DNA of 10,843 nt from Akkermansiaceae bacterium UBA5689 (lineage in GTDB: Bacteria; Verrucomicrobiota; Verrucomicrobiia; Verrucomicrobiales; Akkermansiaceae), in NCBI GenBank assembly GCA_002420305.1, contig DIHT01000022.1:1-10843 (forward strand). The letters run 5' to 3'. Below are positions 1-6,179 of the stretch, piece after piece. The translations under genes and the position numbers were made by a program. The stretch's first letter is position 1. Every line of letters begins with the position of its first letter. A model generated the notes under the pieces. It worked only from the letters and a program-made list of their open reading frames with translations. It did not search any database and was not told where the DNA came from.

Positions 1-2
1 TG

Positions 3-281
3 GGTCTACAATTAGGTGCCGAAAAAGGTTTGCTGAAACCCGGAACAAGTATCATTCGGGCGGGTAAGTCTGGAGTGTTTGATAAGGTGCCCATCGAGCT
101 CTCCGTGAAGGATAAGAGTGGCCGCTGGGTGAAGGTTCTCTCTCAGCAGATTAATCAGAGGTCCGAGCATCGGACTCACGTTGTGCTCTACACGAATGAT
201 GGAGAGGCGCCAAGTCGCCCTGTTGGAGCAGTAGTCCTGCGGGAGACTGCCCGGACTCCTGCGGTCCGAAAGGCACGTTAG
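3..281 (+). CDS. 3' end of an unrecognised gene (hypothetical protein, partial)
   Basis: The reading frame is open from the first full codon of the window to a TAG at 279-281, giving about 92 C-terminal residues, so the true start lies upstream. A TTG at position 30 could be read as a start, but the frame is already protein-like before it (GLQLGAEKG). The visible part is polar and basic, with alternating hydrophobic residues that suggest beta strands, and it ends in an Arg/Lys/Ala-rich tail (RTPAVRKAR). No transmembrane segment, cysteine or recognisable catalytic motif is visible. It is followed by a 176-nt spacer before gap, so it probably belongs to a separate transcription unit. I do not recognise the family and assign no function. 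Confidence 0.6.
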   Translation, partial: GLQLGAEKGLLKPGTSIIRAGKSGVFDKVPIELSVKDKSGRWVKVLSQQINQRSEHRTHVVLYTNDGEAPSRPVGAVVLRETARTPAVRKAR

Positions 282-391
282 TTCAGAGTCTTTCGAGGTG
301 AGATTCTGCTCTGGCTTGCAGCGGAAACACGAAAAGATCCGTCTGCAGGGGCGGATGGAGCCGGTTTAGTGTAAATATCGAGTGGCCAGTA

Positions 392-419
392 TTGACGGCC
401 CGGGTAGTGCTTGGTTAAT
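392..419 (+). promoter_or_regulatory. Candidate sigma70-type promoter for the gap operon
   Basis: TTGACG at 392-397 matches the -35 consensus at five of six positions. Sixteen nt downstream, GTTAAT at 414-419 matches the -10 consensus at four of six. It sits in the only substantial spacer upstream of gap. Transcription would start near 426, in or just before the hairpin at 424-442. The match is moderate and based on sequence alone. A TAAAT-containing stretch near 372-378 is a weaker alternative. Confidence 0.4.
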
Positions 420-423
420 TGCC

Positions 424-442
424 GCGCCCTAATTCAGGGCGC
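424..442 (+). promoter_or_regulatory. Perfect stem-loop in the gap 5' leader
   Basis: GCGCCCT (424-430) and AGGGCGC (436-442) are exact reverse complements separated by the 5-nt loop AATTC. This gives a GC-rich 7-bp stem that ends 15 nt before the gap start codon. No T-run follows, so it is not a typical terminator. If the proposed promoter is right, the hairpin lies at or near the 5' end of the mRNA, where such structures can protect transcripts or affect initiation. The only SD-like bases near gap (AGGG) are inside the stem. Confidence 0.5.
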
Positions 443-457
443 AACACCACCACTGCT

Positions 458-1465
458 ATGTCTAAATATGCAATTAATGGATTCGGCCGGATCGGTCGGA
501 TGGTCCTTCGCCGATTGGCGGAGAAAGGAGAACTGGATAAGGTCGTGGCGGTCAATGACCTCACCGATAATAAGACTCTCGCCCACCTCTTCAAATATGA
601 CTCAAGTCAGGGTATTTTCGATGCAGAGGTCAGTCACGATGATGAGTCTTTCACGATTAATGGGCATCGCATCAAGGCTTCGGCAGAGCGTGATCCTGCA
701 GCGTTACCATGGGGAGACAACGATGTTGACGTGGTTCTTGAATCAACCGGATTCTTTGTAGACCGCGGTGGGGCTGGTAAGCATCTGGAGGCTGGTGCAA
801 AAAAAGTTCTGATCTCGGCTCCTGCCAAGGACCCAGATCTCACCATGTGTCTGGGCATTAATGATGACCTCTATGATGCCAACGAGCATCACATTGTTTC
901 GAACGCCTCCTGCACGACGAACTGTCTCGCTCCCATGGTCAAGGTCCTGCATGACAAATGGGGAATCGAGCGCGGTTTCATGAGCACTATTCACAGTTAC
1001 ACGGGAGACCAGAACCTCCTCGATGCTCCGCATGGAGATCTGCGGCGAGCTCGTTCTGCAGCGGTGAGTATTGTGCCTTCCTCTACCGGAGCTGCGAGAG
1101 CCATCGGGCTCGTTATTCCTGAGTTGCAAGGGAAGCTTAATGGAGGAGCATTTCGTGTTCCTACCCCAACTGGATCTCTCACTGATTTCGTGGCAGAGTT
1201 GAAGGATGGGGTTTCAGTGACTGCAGAGGAAGTAAATGCGGCCTTTCAGGCTGCTGCGAGTGAGGGCCCAATGGCGAGTGTTCTTGAGTATAGCGAAGAG
1301 CCGTTAGTTCTTGCGGACGTTGTTGGAAACCCCCACAGCTCCATCTTCGACTCAGGCCTTACCACAGTCCTTGAAGGGAATATGGTCAAAGTATGTTCCT
1401 GGTATGATAACGAGTGGGGTTACTCTTGCCGGGCAGCAGATGCGATGGCTCTTCTGGCAGGGTAA
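458..1465 (+). CDS. gap: Glyceraldehyde-3-phosphate dehydrogenase (type I, NAD-dependent)
   Basis: This cytosolic enzyme oxidatively phosphorylates glyceraldehyde 3-phosphate to 1,3-bisphosphoglycerate using NAD+. The 335-residue length is normal for the family. The N-terminal Rossmann motif INGFGRIGR is followed by VAVNDLTD, whose Asp is typical of NAD-preferring glycolytic enzymes. The catalytic SCTTNC motif has Cys152 as nucleophile, and His179 lies in STIHSYTGDQ. The phosphate-site segment DLRRARSAAVSIVPSSTGAA and the C-terminal WYDNEWGYS signature are intact. I chose the ATG at 458, which gives the standard N-terminus MSKYAINGFG; an in-frame TTG at 419 would add 13 atypical residues and cross the leader hairpin. 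No SD is visible before the start. It is the first gene of the likely operon, 44 nt ahead of pgk. Confidence 0.97.
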   Translation: MSKYAINGFGRIGRMVLRRLAEKGELDKVVAVNDLTDNKTLAHLFKYDSSQGIFDAEVSHDDESFTINGHRIKASAERDPAALPWGDNDVDVVLESTGFFVDRGGAGKHLEAGAKKVLISAPAKDPDLTMCLGINDDLYDANEHHIVSNASCTTNCLAPMVKVLHDKWGIERGFMSTIHSYTGDQNLLDAPHGDLRRARSAAVSIVPSSTGAARAIGLVIPELQGKLNGGAFRVPTPTGSLTDFVAELKDGVSVTAEEVNAAFQAAASEGPMASVLEYSEEPLVLADVVGNPHSSIFDSGLTTVLEGNMVKVCSWYDNEWGYSCRAADAMALLAG

Positions 1466-1509
1466 AGGACTCATGTTTGAGCCTCCCCGGTCGCTACTTT
1501 AATCAGCGC

Positions 1510-2706
1510 ATGGCCAAGATCAGTATCCGAGACCTTACAGTCGAGGGCCGCGAGGTCCTTCTGCGGGTCGATTTCAATGTCCCTCTGGAAGATGGGAAGA
1601 TAACGGATGACACCCGTATAGCAGGGGCCCTTCCGTCAATAAGGCATCTTGTTGACGGAGGAGCGAGACTGGTTCTGTGTTCGCACCTTGGAAGACCTAA
1701 GGGGGAGCGAGATCCTCGTTACTCACTCAGACCGGTGGCGTTGAGGCTCGGTCAATTGCTCGGAAGAGAGGTCCTGTTTTCTGAGGACTGTATTGGAGAG
1801 GAGGCCCTTGAGCAGCGAAAAGAGTTGAGTGCAGGGGAAATACTTCTCCTCGAGAACACTCGTTTTCATGCGGGAGAAAAGGCGAATGATGCCGGCTTCT
1901 CCAAAGATCTTGCCGGGAGCGCGTCCTTTTTTGTTAATGATGCTTTTGGCACTGCCCACCGGGCTCATGGATCGACTGAAGGAGTGACTCATCATGTCGA
2001 GAAAAGTGCGATGGGATTTCTCATTGAACGGGAGCTTGAGTTTCTTTGTGACAAGCTGGAGGGACCCTCAAGGCCGTTTGTTGTGATTCTTGGCGGAGCA
2101 AAGGTCAGCGATAAAATCGAAGTAATCACTTCTCTTCTGGAAAAGGCGGATTCCCTGATTATTGGCGGAGCAATGGCCTTCACCTTCCTGCATGCGCAGG
2201 GTCACAAGATGGGGAAAAGTCTTCTGGAAATCGACAAGGCCGATTTGGCTCTGGAGATCCTTGCCAAGGCGAAAGCGAAGGGCGTAAGAATCCTCCTTCC
2301 GTCCGATACCCGGGTCACAAGAGAGTTTAAGGAAGGTGCAGAGACGAAGGTTACTCTGAAATATGCGGACGGAGGTGAAATTGAAGAGGATTGGGAAGGA
2401 ATTGATATTGGCGATGATACGATCGAGAGGTTTTGTGAGGAGGTTGCGACCGCAGGAACTATCGTCTGGAATGGGCCTATGGGTGTGTTCGAAATATCTT
2501 CCTTTGCGGAAGGAACGAAGAAGGTCGCTGAGGCTGTAGCTGAGTCAGAAGCTCTCACGATTGTGGGGGGAGGTGACTCAGTTACGGCAGTAAAGAAGTA
2601 TGATCTCGGAGAGAGAATGTCGTTTATTTCAACTGGGGGAGGAGCCTCTCTCGAGTTGCTCGAAGGGAAGGATCTTCCCGGAGTGGCAGCCTTAAGCAAC
2701 CTCTAG
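1510..2706 (+). CDS. pgk: Phosphoglycerate kinase
   Basis: This cytosolic enzyme transfers phosphate from 1,3-bisphosphoglycerate to ADP, giving 3-phosphoglycerate and ATP directly after GAPDH. Its 398 residues match the usual bacterial length. Substrate-site motifs in the N-terminal domain are VDFNVPLEDGK (Asp21, Asn23), Arg36, SHLGRPKG (58-65), LENTRFHAGE (Arg118) and NDAFGTAHRAH (Arg151). The nucleotide-binding C-terminal domain shows GGAKVSDK (Lys198, Lys202), WNGPMGVFE (320-328), GGGDS (353-357) and STGGGASLELL (375-385). The ATG at 1510 gives the normal start MAKISIRDL; the frame is open further upstream, but that would add residues overlapping the end of gap. No SD precedes the ATG. 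tpiA follows 12 nt downstream, so co-transcription is likely. Confidence 0.97.
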   Translation: MAKISIRDLTVEGREVLLRVDFNVPLEDGKITDDTRIAGALPSIRHLVDGGARLVLCSHLGRPKGERDPRYSLRPVALRLGQLLGREVLFSEDCIGEEALEQRKELSAGEILLLENTRFHAGEKANDAGFSKDLAGSASFFVNDAFGTAHRAHGSTEGVTHHVEKSAMGFLIERELEFLCDKLEGPSRPFVVILGGAKVSDKIEVITSLLEKADSLIIGGAMAFTFLHAQGHKMGKSLLEIDKADLALEILAKAKAKGVRILLPSDTRVTREFKEGAETKVTLKYADGGEIEEDWEGIDIGDDTIERFCEEVATAGTIVWNGPMGVFEISSFAEGTKKVAEAVAESEALTIVGGGDSVTAVKKYDLGERMSFISTGGGASLELLEGKDLPGVAALSNL

Positions 2707-2718
2707 AAAATTACTATT

Positions 2719-3483
2719 ATGGCACGTAAACTGATTATTGCGGCAAACTGGAAAATGAACAAGGGGCCTGCTGAGACAGCCGATTTCATCTCGGCGTTTC
2801 TTCCGAGTGCTCAGGCACTGGCTGGAGAATGTGACATCGTGATTGCACCCCCATTTGTGTCGATTCCTTCTGCTTCTGTATTGTTGGCTGATTCCCCGGT
2901 TGCCCTGTCTGCGCAGAACGCCTCTGAACAGGAAAAAGGGGCGTTTACCGGAGAGGTTTCTACCGCTATGCTCAAGGAAACCGGTGTCCAGCATGTGATC
3001 CTGGGGCACAGTGAGCGGCGTTCAATTTATGGCGAAGGTGACCAGCTTATAAATGCCAAGGTGAAGAAGTGTCTCGCTGAGGGGCTTCACCCTATTTTCT
3101 GCATAGGAGAAACTTTGGAGGAACGGGAAAGTGGTAAGCTCCAAGAAGTCCTACGGCGTCAGGTGAGTGGAGGGCTTGCCGGCCTCTCTAATGACGACAT
3201 GTCGACTGTTGTGCTTGCTTATGAGCCTGTATGGGCGATCGGCACTGGAGTGACCGCAACGCCAGACCAAGCTCAGGAAGCACATGCCTTTGTTAGAACG
3301 CTCGTTGGAGAACAGTTCGGGAAGGAGGTAGCGGAGGCAACCCGTATTCAATATGGTGGAAGTGTGAAGCCTTCAAATTCCGCAGACCTAATGGCCCGGG
3401 AGGATATCGATGGTGCTCTGGTTGGGGGTGCAAGCTTGGAGGCGGAAAGCTTCCGTGATCTTATCGCCAATGCGGTGGCCTAG
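2719..3483 (+). CDS. tpiA: Triosephosphate isomerase
   Basis: This enzyme interconverts dihydroxyacetone phosphate and glyceraldehyde 3-phosphate through a (beta/alpha)8 barrel. At 254 residues it is normal in length. All catalytic residues are present: Asn10 and Lys12 in AANWKMN, electrophile His97 in ILGHSERR, and base Glu169 in AYEPVWAIGTG, which opens the mobile loop. The phosphate-binding YGGSVKPSN and GALVGGASL segments are intact near the C-terminus. The start at 2719 gives MARKLIIAANWKMN, the standard beginning. There is no SD; the spacer from pgk is a short AT-rich 12 nt. menF begins 26 nt after the stop with no terminator-like hairpin and T-run between them, so transcription probably continues into the men genes. 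Confidence 0.97.
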   Translation: MARKLIIAANWKMNKGPAETADFISAFLPSAQALAGECDIVIAPPFVSIPSASVLLADSPVALSAQNASEQEKGAFTGEVSTAMLKETGVQHVILGHSERRSIYGEGDQLINAKVKKCLAEGLHPIFCIGETLEERESGKLQEVLRRQVSGGLAGLSNDDMSTVVLAYEPVWAIGTGVTATPDQAQEAHAFVRTLVGEQFGKEVAEATRIQYGGSVKPSNSADLMAREDIDGALVGGASLEAESFRDLIANAVA

Positions 3484-3509
3484 GTGTTGTCGCCGTTGCA
3501 TACCGCCCG

Positions 3510-4508
3510 ATGAATGCGGCTGTATTCAGGAATCCTGGCGGCGGCTTATTGGTCGGTAAAGGGCCCTTTGAAAGGCTGTCTGGTCCTCCGGAGAGGGGAG
3601 TAGCCTTCTATCGAAACGATTTTTCTCTTTCATGCTCCAGGCCGTGGCATGTTCCTTCCAGAGTTGAAATCCTGGAGGAGGGTGAGTCCCCGGAGTTTTT
3701 TAGGGAAGAGCATCCTGAAATTGTATGGGAAGAGCCAGAAGTAGAACCTTTCGCCGAGGTTTTCGCGGAAGTATCACAGGCAATTCGGGGTGGATCCATT
3801 GAAAAGTCAGTGCCAGTGGCCACTGCGACCGGGCGGATTTGCAAGGGAAGTTGCAAAGGGCTGGGGTCAGCATTAGCTCGAGGGAATGGGCCCCTGCGCC
3901 CTTATGGATGGATCGATGGAGAGGAGGGAGTAGTGGGGCTCAGTCCCGAGCTTCTCTTTGAGCTCAACGGGGGAGTTCTCCATACCATGGCTCTCGCCGG
4001 GACTGCTCGGGTTGAGGAGAGAGAGGCTTTTGGTGCGGACGAAAAAGAAATCAGGGAACATGAATTTGTAGCTCAGACTCTCCTCGCCAAACTATCTGAT
4101 CTCGGACAGACCACTCGGCACCCCCGAGACATTATGGAGCTGGGGCCGCTGGTGCACTATCACAGTGCCATCGATGTTGAGCTCAGGAAAAAAGAGTCGA
4201 TTGACCGATTGGTAAGCCTGCTTCATCCAACGCCTGCCCTCGGGCCGCTTCCTCGGACCGCCGAGACTCTTGGGGATCTGGTTTCATGGCGACATCGCCT
4301 AGGGTGCCCACGTTGGTTCGGGGCGCCATTCGGGCTGTTCAGGGATGGTGTGTTTGAGGTCTTGGTAGGGATTCGGATGATCCGCTGGCAGGGACCGCAG
4401 GTGGAGGTGCCCTCGGGGTGTGGTGTTATTGAGGAGAGCCGTCTTGTTAATGAGTGGCGGGAGCTTCGTCTGAAGCGTGAGTCTGTTCGTAGTGTTTTTG
4501 GCGTTTAA
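3510..4508 (+). CDS. menF: Isochorismate synthase, short form (menaquinone-specific)
   Basis: This chorismate-binding-fold enzyme converts chorismate to isochorismate with Mg2+, the first committed step of classical menaquinone synthesis. In the family a Lys acts as general base and a Glu as general acid. Lys99 in GSIEKSVP and Glu147 in GLSPELLF fit these roles, with the same spacing of about 50 residues as K190/E240 of E. coli MenF. ALAGTAR (161-167) has the Ala-Leu before AGT typical of isochorismate synthases, not the Pro-Ile of TrpE/PabB. LHPTPALGPLPR (238-249), FGAPFGL and the C-terminal GCGVIEES...EWREL Mg-site helix are present. With 332 residues it is about 100 shorter than E. coli MenF, all at the N-terminal side. 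The ATG at 3510 has no SD. A salicylate or siderophore role is possible in principle, but the men context argues against it. Confidence 0.92.
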   Translation: MNAAVFRNPGGGLLVGKGPFERLSGPPERGVAFYRNDFSLSCSRPWHVPSRVEILEEGESPEFFREEHPEIVWEEPEVEPFAEVFAEVSQAIRGGSIEKSVPVATATGRICKGSCKGLGSALARGNGPLRPYGWIDGEEGVVGLSPELLFELNGGVLHTMALAGTARVEEREAFGADEKEIREHEFVAQTLLAKLSDLGQTTRHPRDIMELGPLVHYHSAIDVELRKKESIDRLVSLLHPTPALGPLPRTAETLGDLVSWRHRLGCPRWFGAPFGLFRDGVFEVLVGIRMIRWQGPQVEVPSGCGVIEESRLVNEWRELRLKRESVRSVFGV

Positions 4509-4517
4509 TTGGAATGA

Positions 4518-4523
4518 GAGGAG
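4518..4523 (+). promoter_or_regulatory. Strong ribosome binding site of the small ORF before menD
   Basis: GAGGAG lies 7 nt before the ATG at 4531 and is among the best SD matches in the window. It sits 10 nt after the menF stop. It is too far (about 100 nt) from either menD start candidate to serve menD directly, so it points to translation of the 31-codon ORF. Confidence 0.6.
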
Positions 4524-4530
4524 AAGTAAG

Positions 4531-4626
4531 ATGGCTTGCGGAGGGATAGGCAGGTTTGAAACTTTCAAGGGAATTAATCTGAAGCTTGCAGGAGATTCGT
4601 GTGGGCATCTAGGGTTGCGGCGATGA
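4531..4626 (+). CDS. 31-residue small ORF coupled to menD (hypothetical)
   Basis: An ATG preceded by the strong SD GAGGAG at 7-nt spacing opens a 31-codon frame whose TGA (4624-4626) overlaps the menD ATG in the classic ATGA arrangement. The peptide begins MACGGIGRFETFKG and ends GHLGLRR. It has two cysteines (positions 3 and 24), several glycines, a net positive charge and no hydrophobic segment long enough to span a membrane. It has no run of codons for one amino acid, so a classical attenuation leader is unlikely. It could be a real small protein, or an upstream ORF whose translation delivers ribosomes to menD, which has only a weak SD of its own. It could also be chance; a 96-nt open frame alone is weak evidence. 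I recognise no family. Confidence 0.45.
   Translation: MACGGIGRFETFKGINLKLAGDSCGHLGLRR
4556..4568. repeat. 13-nt perfect palindrome within the menF-menD spacer
   Basis: TTGAAA (4556-4561) and TTTCAA (4563-4568) are exact reverse complements around a single central C. It is too tight to form an RNA hairpin, so any function would be as a dyad DNA site such as an operator half-site pair. It lies inside the 31-codon small ORF, and no promoter is evident beside it. Function is unknown and chance is possible. Confidence 0.3.
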
Positions 4627-6179
4627 GCGAAGTTTCGGCTCACACGCTGGACGCGTGTCTAAGGCGAGGAGTAAAGGAATTTGTTGTGTGTGCAGGTGCG
4701 CGCAACCTTCCTCTGGTTCTATCTGTCATTCGGTGTGATGGAATCAAGGTTTGGAGCCATTTTGAGGAGCGAAGTGCCGCCTTTTTTGCGCTGGGTCGCA
4801 TTCGTGACTCCGGGGCTCCTGTTGCAGTTATTACTACCAGTGGTACTGCTGTGGCCGAGCTTATGCCTGCTGTGATCGAGGCTCACTACCAGCAGCGCCC
4901 GCTTATCGTCATCACCGGTGACCGCCCCCCAAGATACCGTGCCAGTGGAGCTCCCCAGACGATCGAACAAGTAGGACTCTTTGGTAATTATGTGGAGGGG
5001 TGTAGTGACATGAATGGCGAAGGTGTAGTCCCTCTTGAGAATTGGAGTGGCTTGTCTCCCTGGCATCTTAATGTCTGCTTGGAGGAGCGTGCGGAGGTGC
5101 CGGTTATTTCCGTAACCTCGGAGCAAGTCGGTAGAGCTCACAGTCCCCGACCTCCCGTCACGGCACTTGTTAGTTTCCTGGAGCACACCTTTCGGGGGCT
5201 TGTCGTTCTAGTGGGAGGCTTAGAAGAAGACGAACGAGAGGAAGCATACCACTTTCTCAAGGCCCTAGGAGCTCCGGTAGTGGCTGACGCCACGAGTGGA
5301 TTGAGGGAGCATCTTGGATCGATTGCGCTTACCGACGGAGATGGTATTCTCCACAGCGCTCTTCCGGGAAAGATCCTTCGTCTCGGAGATGTTCCGGTTG
5401 GTCGTTTTTGGAGAGACCTAGACACCCATCCTGCGATTGAGGTCCTTTCAGTAACCAGGACGGGCTTATCCGGGTTGGCACGCGATTCTGAGGTAATTGC
5501 TGGGAGGGTGCATGATGTGCTCAGGGGAATGGGTAAGCCTCCAGCAGTGGGTGACGTCCTTGATCTGCTCTGCAGATCAAACAAGCGGAGAGGAGTTCTG
5601 GAGGAATTACTCGAACGTTATCCAGATAGTGAACCCGGGTTGATGCGGGTGCTTTCCTCTCATGTTGCAACGGGTAATAGTCTTTTTCTGGGGAATAGCC
5701 TCCCAATTCGTGAGTGGAACCTTTGTGCGCAGATGGTGGTTCCGGTGGAAGACGTGCTAGCGAACCGCGGCGCAAACGGCATTGACGGTCAGCTCTCTAC
5801 ATGGCTTGGGGGTACAGTCGGGCATGACAAGGCCTGGGGAATTTTTGGAGATCTAACGGCTCTATATGATCTAACGGCGCCGGCTTTCCTGGAACAGGAT
5901 GATGGGAAAGAGAGGGTTCTAGTTGTCATTAACAACAGAGGCGGCCGGATTTTTGATCGGCTCCCTGACTTCAAAGAGCTTAGCTGCGATGAACATAAAC
6001 ATGTCATAAACAGGCACGATCAGAAATTTGAGTCCTGGGCGGCGATGTGGGGTCTTGACTATCAGCTTGTGACAAAACGCGATCACTTTGACGTGAAGAG
6101 CCAAGATCGACCTATCGTGCTTGAGTTGCAGCCCGATGAGAAACAAACAGTAGAGTTCTGGGAGGTCTGGGATTCATGA
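4623..6179 (+). CDS. menD: SEPHCHC synthase, MenD (thiamine diphosphate enzyme)
   Basis: MenD uses thiamine diphosphate (ThDP) to decarboxylate 2-oxoglutarate and add the product to isochorismate, forming SEPHCHC. The 518 residues show the ThDP-enzyme layout. The N-terminal PYR domain has CAGARN (23-28; PGSRS in E. coli), the catalytic Glu49 in HFEERSAAF, TTSGTAVAEL and GDRPPRYRASGAPQTIEQ. The C-terminal PP domain has GNSLPIREW, NRGANGIDGQLST (381-393), the cofactor motif GDLTALYD (409-416) and NNRGGRIFDRLP (437-448). The ATG at 4623 matches family N-termini, follows AGGG by 8 nt and overlaps the stop of the small ORF. A GTG at 4599 would add eight residues and has AGGAGA too close to it. Its stop overlaps the menH start (ATGA), so the two genes are translationally coupled. 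Confidence 0.96.
   Translation: MSEVSAHTLDACLRRGVKEFVVCAGARNLPLVLSVIRCDGIKVWSHFEERSAAFFALGRIRDSGAPVAVITTSGTAVAELMPAVIEAHYQQRPLIVITGDRPPRYRASGAPQTIEQVGLFGNYVEGCSDMNGEGVVPLENWSGLSPWHLNVCLEERAEVPVISVTSEQVGRAHSPRPPVTALVSFLEHTFRGLVVLVGGLEEDEREEAYHFLKALGAPVVADATSGLREHLGSIALTDGDGILHSALPGKILRLGDVPVGRFWRDLDTHPAIEVLSVTRTGLSGLARDSEVIAGRVHDVLRGMGKPPAVGDVLDLLCRSNKRRGVLEELLERYPDSEPGLMRVLSSHVATGNSLFLGNSLPIREWNLCAQMVVPVEDVLANRGANGIDGQLSTWLGGTVGHDKAWGIFGDLTALYDLTAPAFLEQDDGKERVLVVINNRGGRIFDRLPDFKELSCDEHKHVINRHDQKFESWAAMWGLDYQLVTKRDHFDVKSQDRPIVLELQPDEKQTVEFWEVWDS
5560..5580 (+). repeat. Perfect 9-bp hairpin inside menD
   Basis: TTGATCTGC (5560-5568) and GCAGATCAA (5572-5580) are exact reverse complements separated by the 3-nt loop TCT. 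It encodes part of a helical stretch (LDLLCRSN) between the central and C-terminal domains of MenD, a region of low family conservation. No T-run follows, so it is not an intrinsic terminator. It could slow ribosomes, be an RNase site, or be incidental. Confidence 0.45.
6161..6166 (+). promoter_or_regulatory. Ribosome binding site of menH within menD
   Basis: GGAGGT, a near-perfect SD, lies within the last codons of menD with a 9-nt spacer to the menH ATG at 6176. With the ATGA overlap it supports this start and suggests that menH receives both new and re-initiating ribosomes. Confidence 0.7.

Noticed and set aside
282..391. Possible terminator after the first partial gene
   Set aside because: Short imperfect inverted repeats exist (for example ATCCG/CGGAT near 336-358), but none has a stable stem followed by a T-run.
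411..761. 116-codon + frame overlapping gap
   Set aside because: It overlaps the conserved gap sequence in another frame and shows no protein-like pattern.
2202..2699. 165-codon minus-strand frame inside pgk
   Set aside because: It is fully antisense to conserved pgk motifs and is Ser/Pro-rich, as expected for the complement of this codon usage. No independent evidence of coding.
3484..3513. GTG-initiated nine-codon frame ending ATGA-style at the menF start
   Set aside because: No SD precedes the GTG and the frame is too short; the overlap is likely chance, unlike the SD-led ORF before menD.
4299..4643. 114-codon open frame on the minus strand across the menF end and menD start
   Set aside because: It lies antisense to clear menF and menD codons, has low-complexity Pro/Leu/Asn content and no SD or family motif. 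It is a shadow frame.
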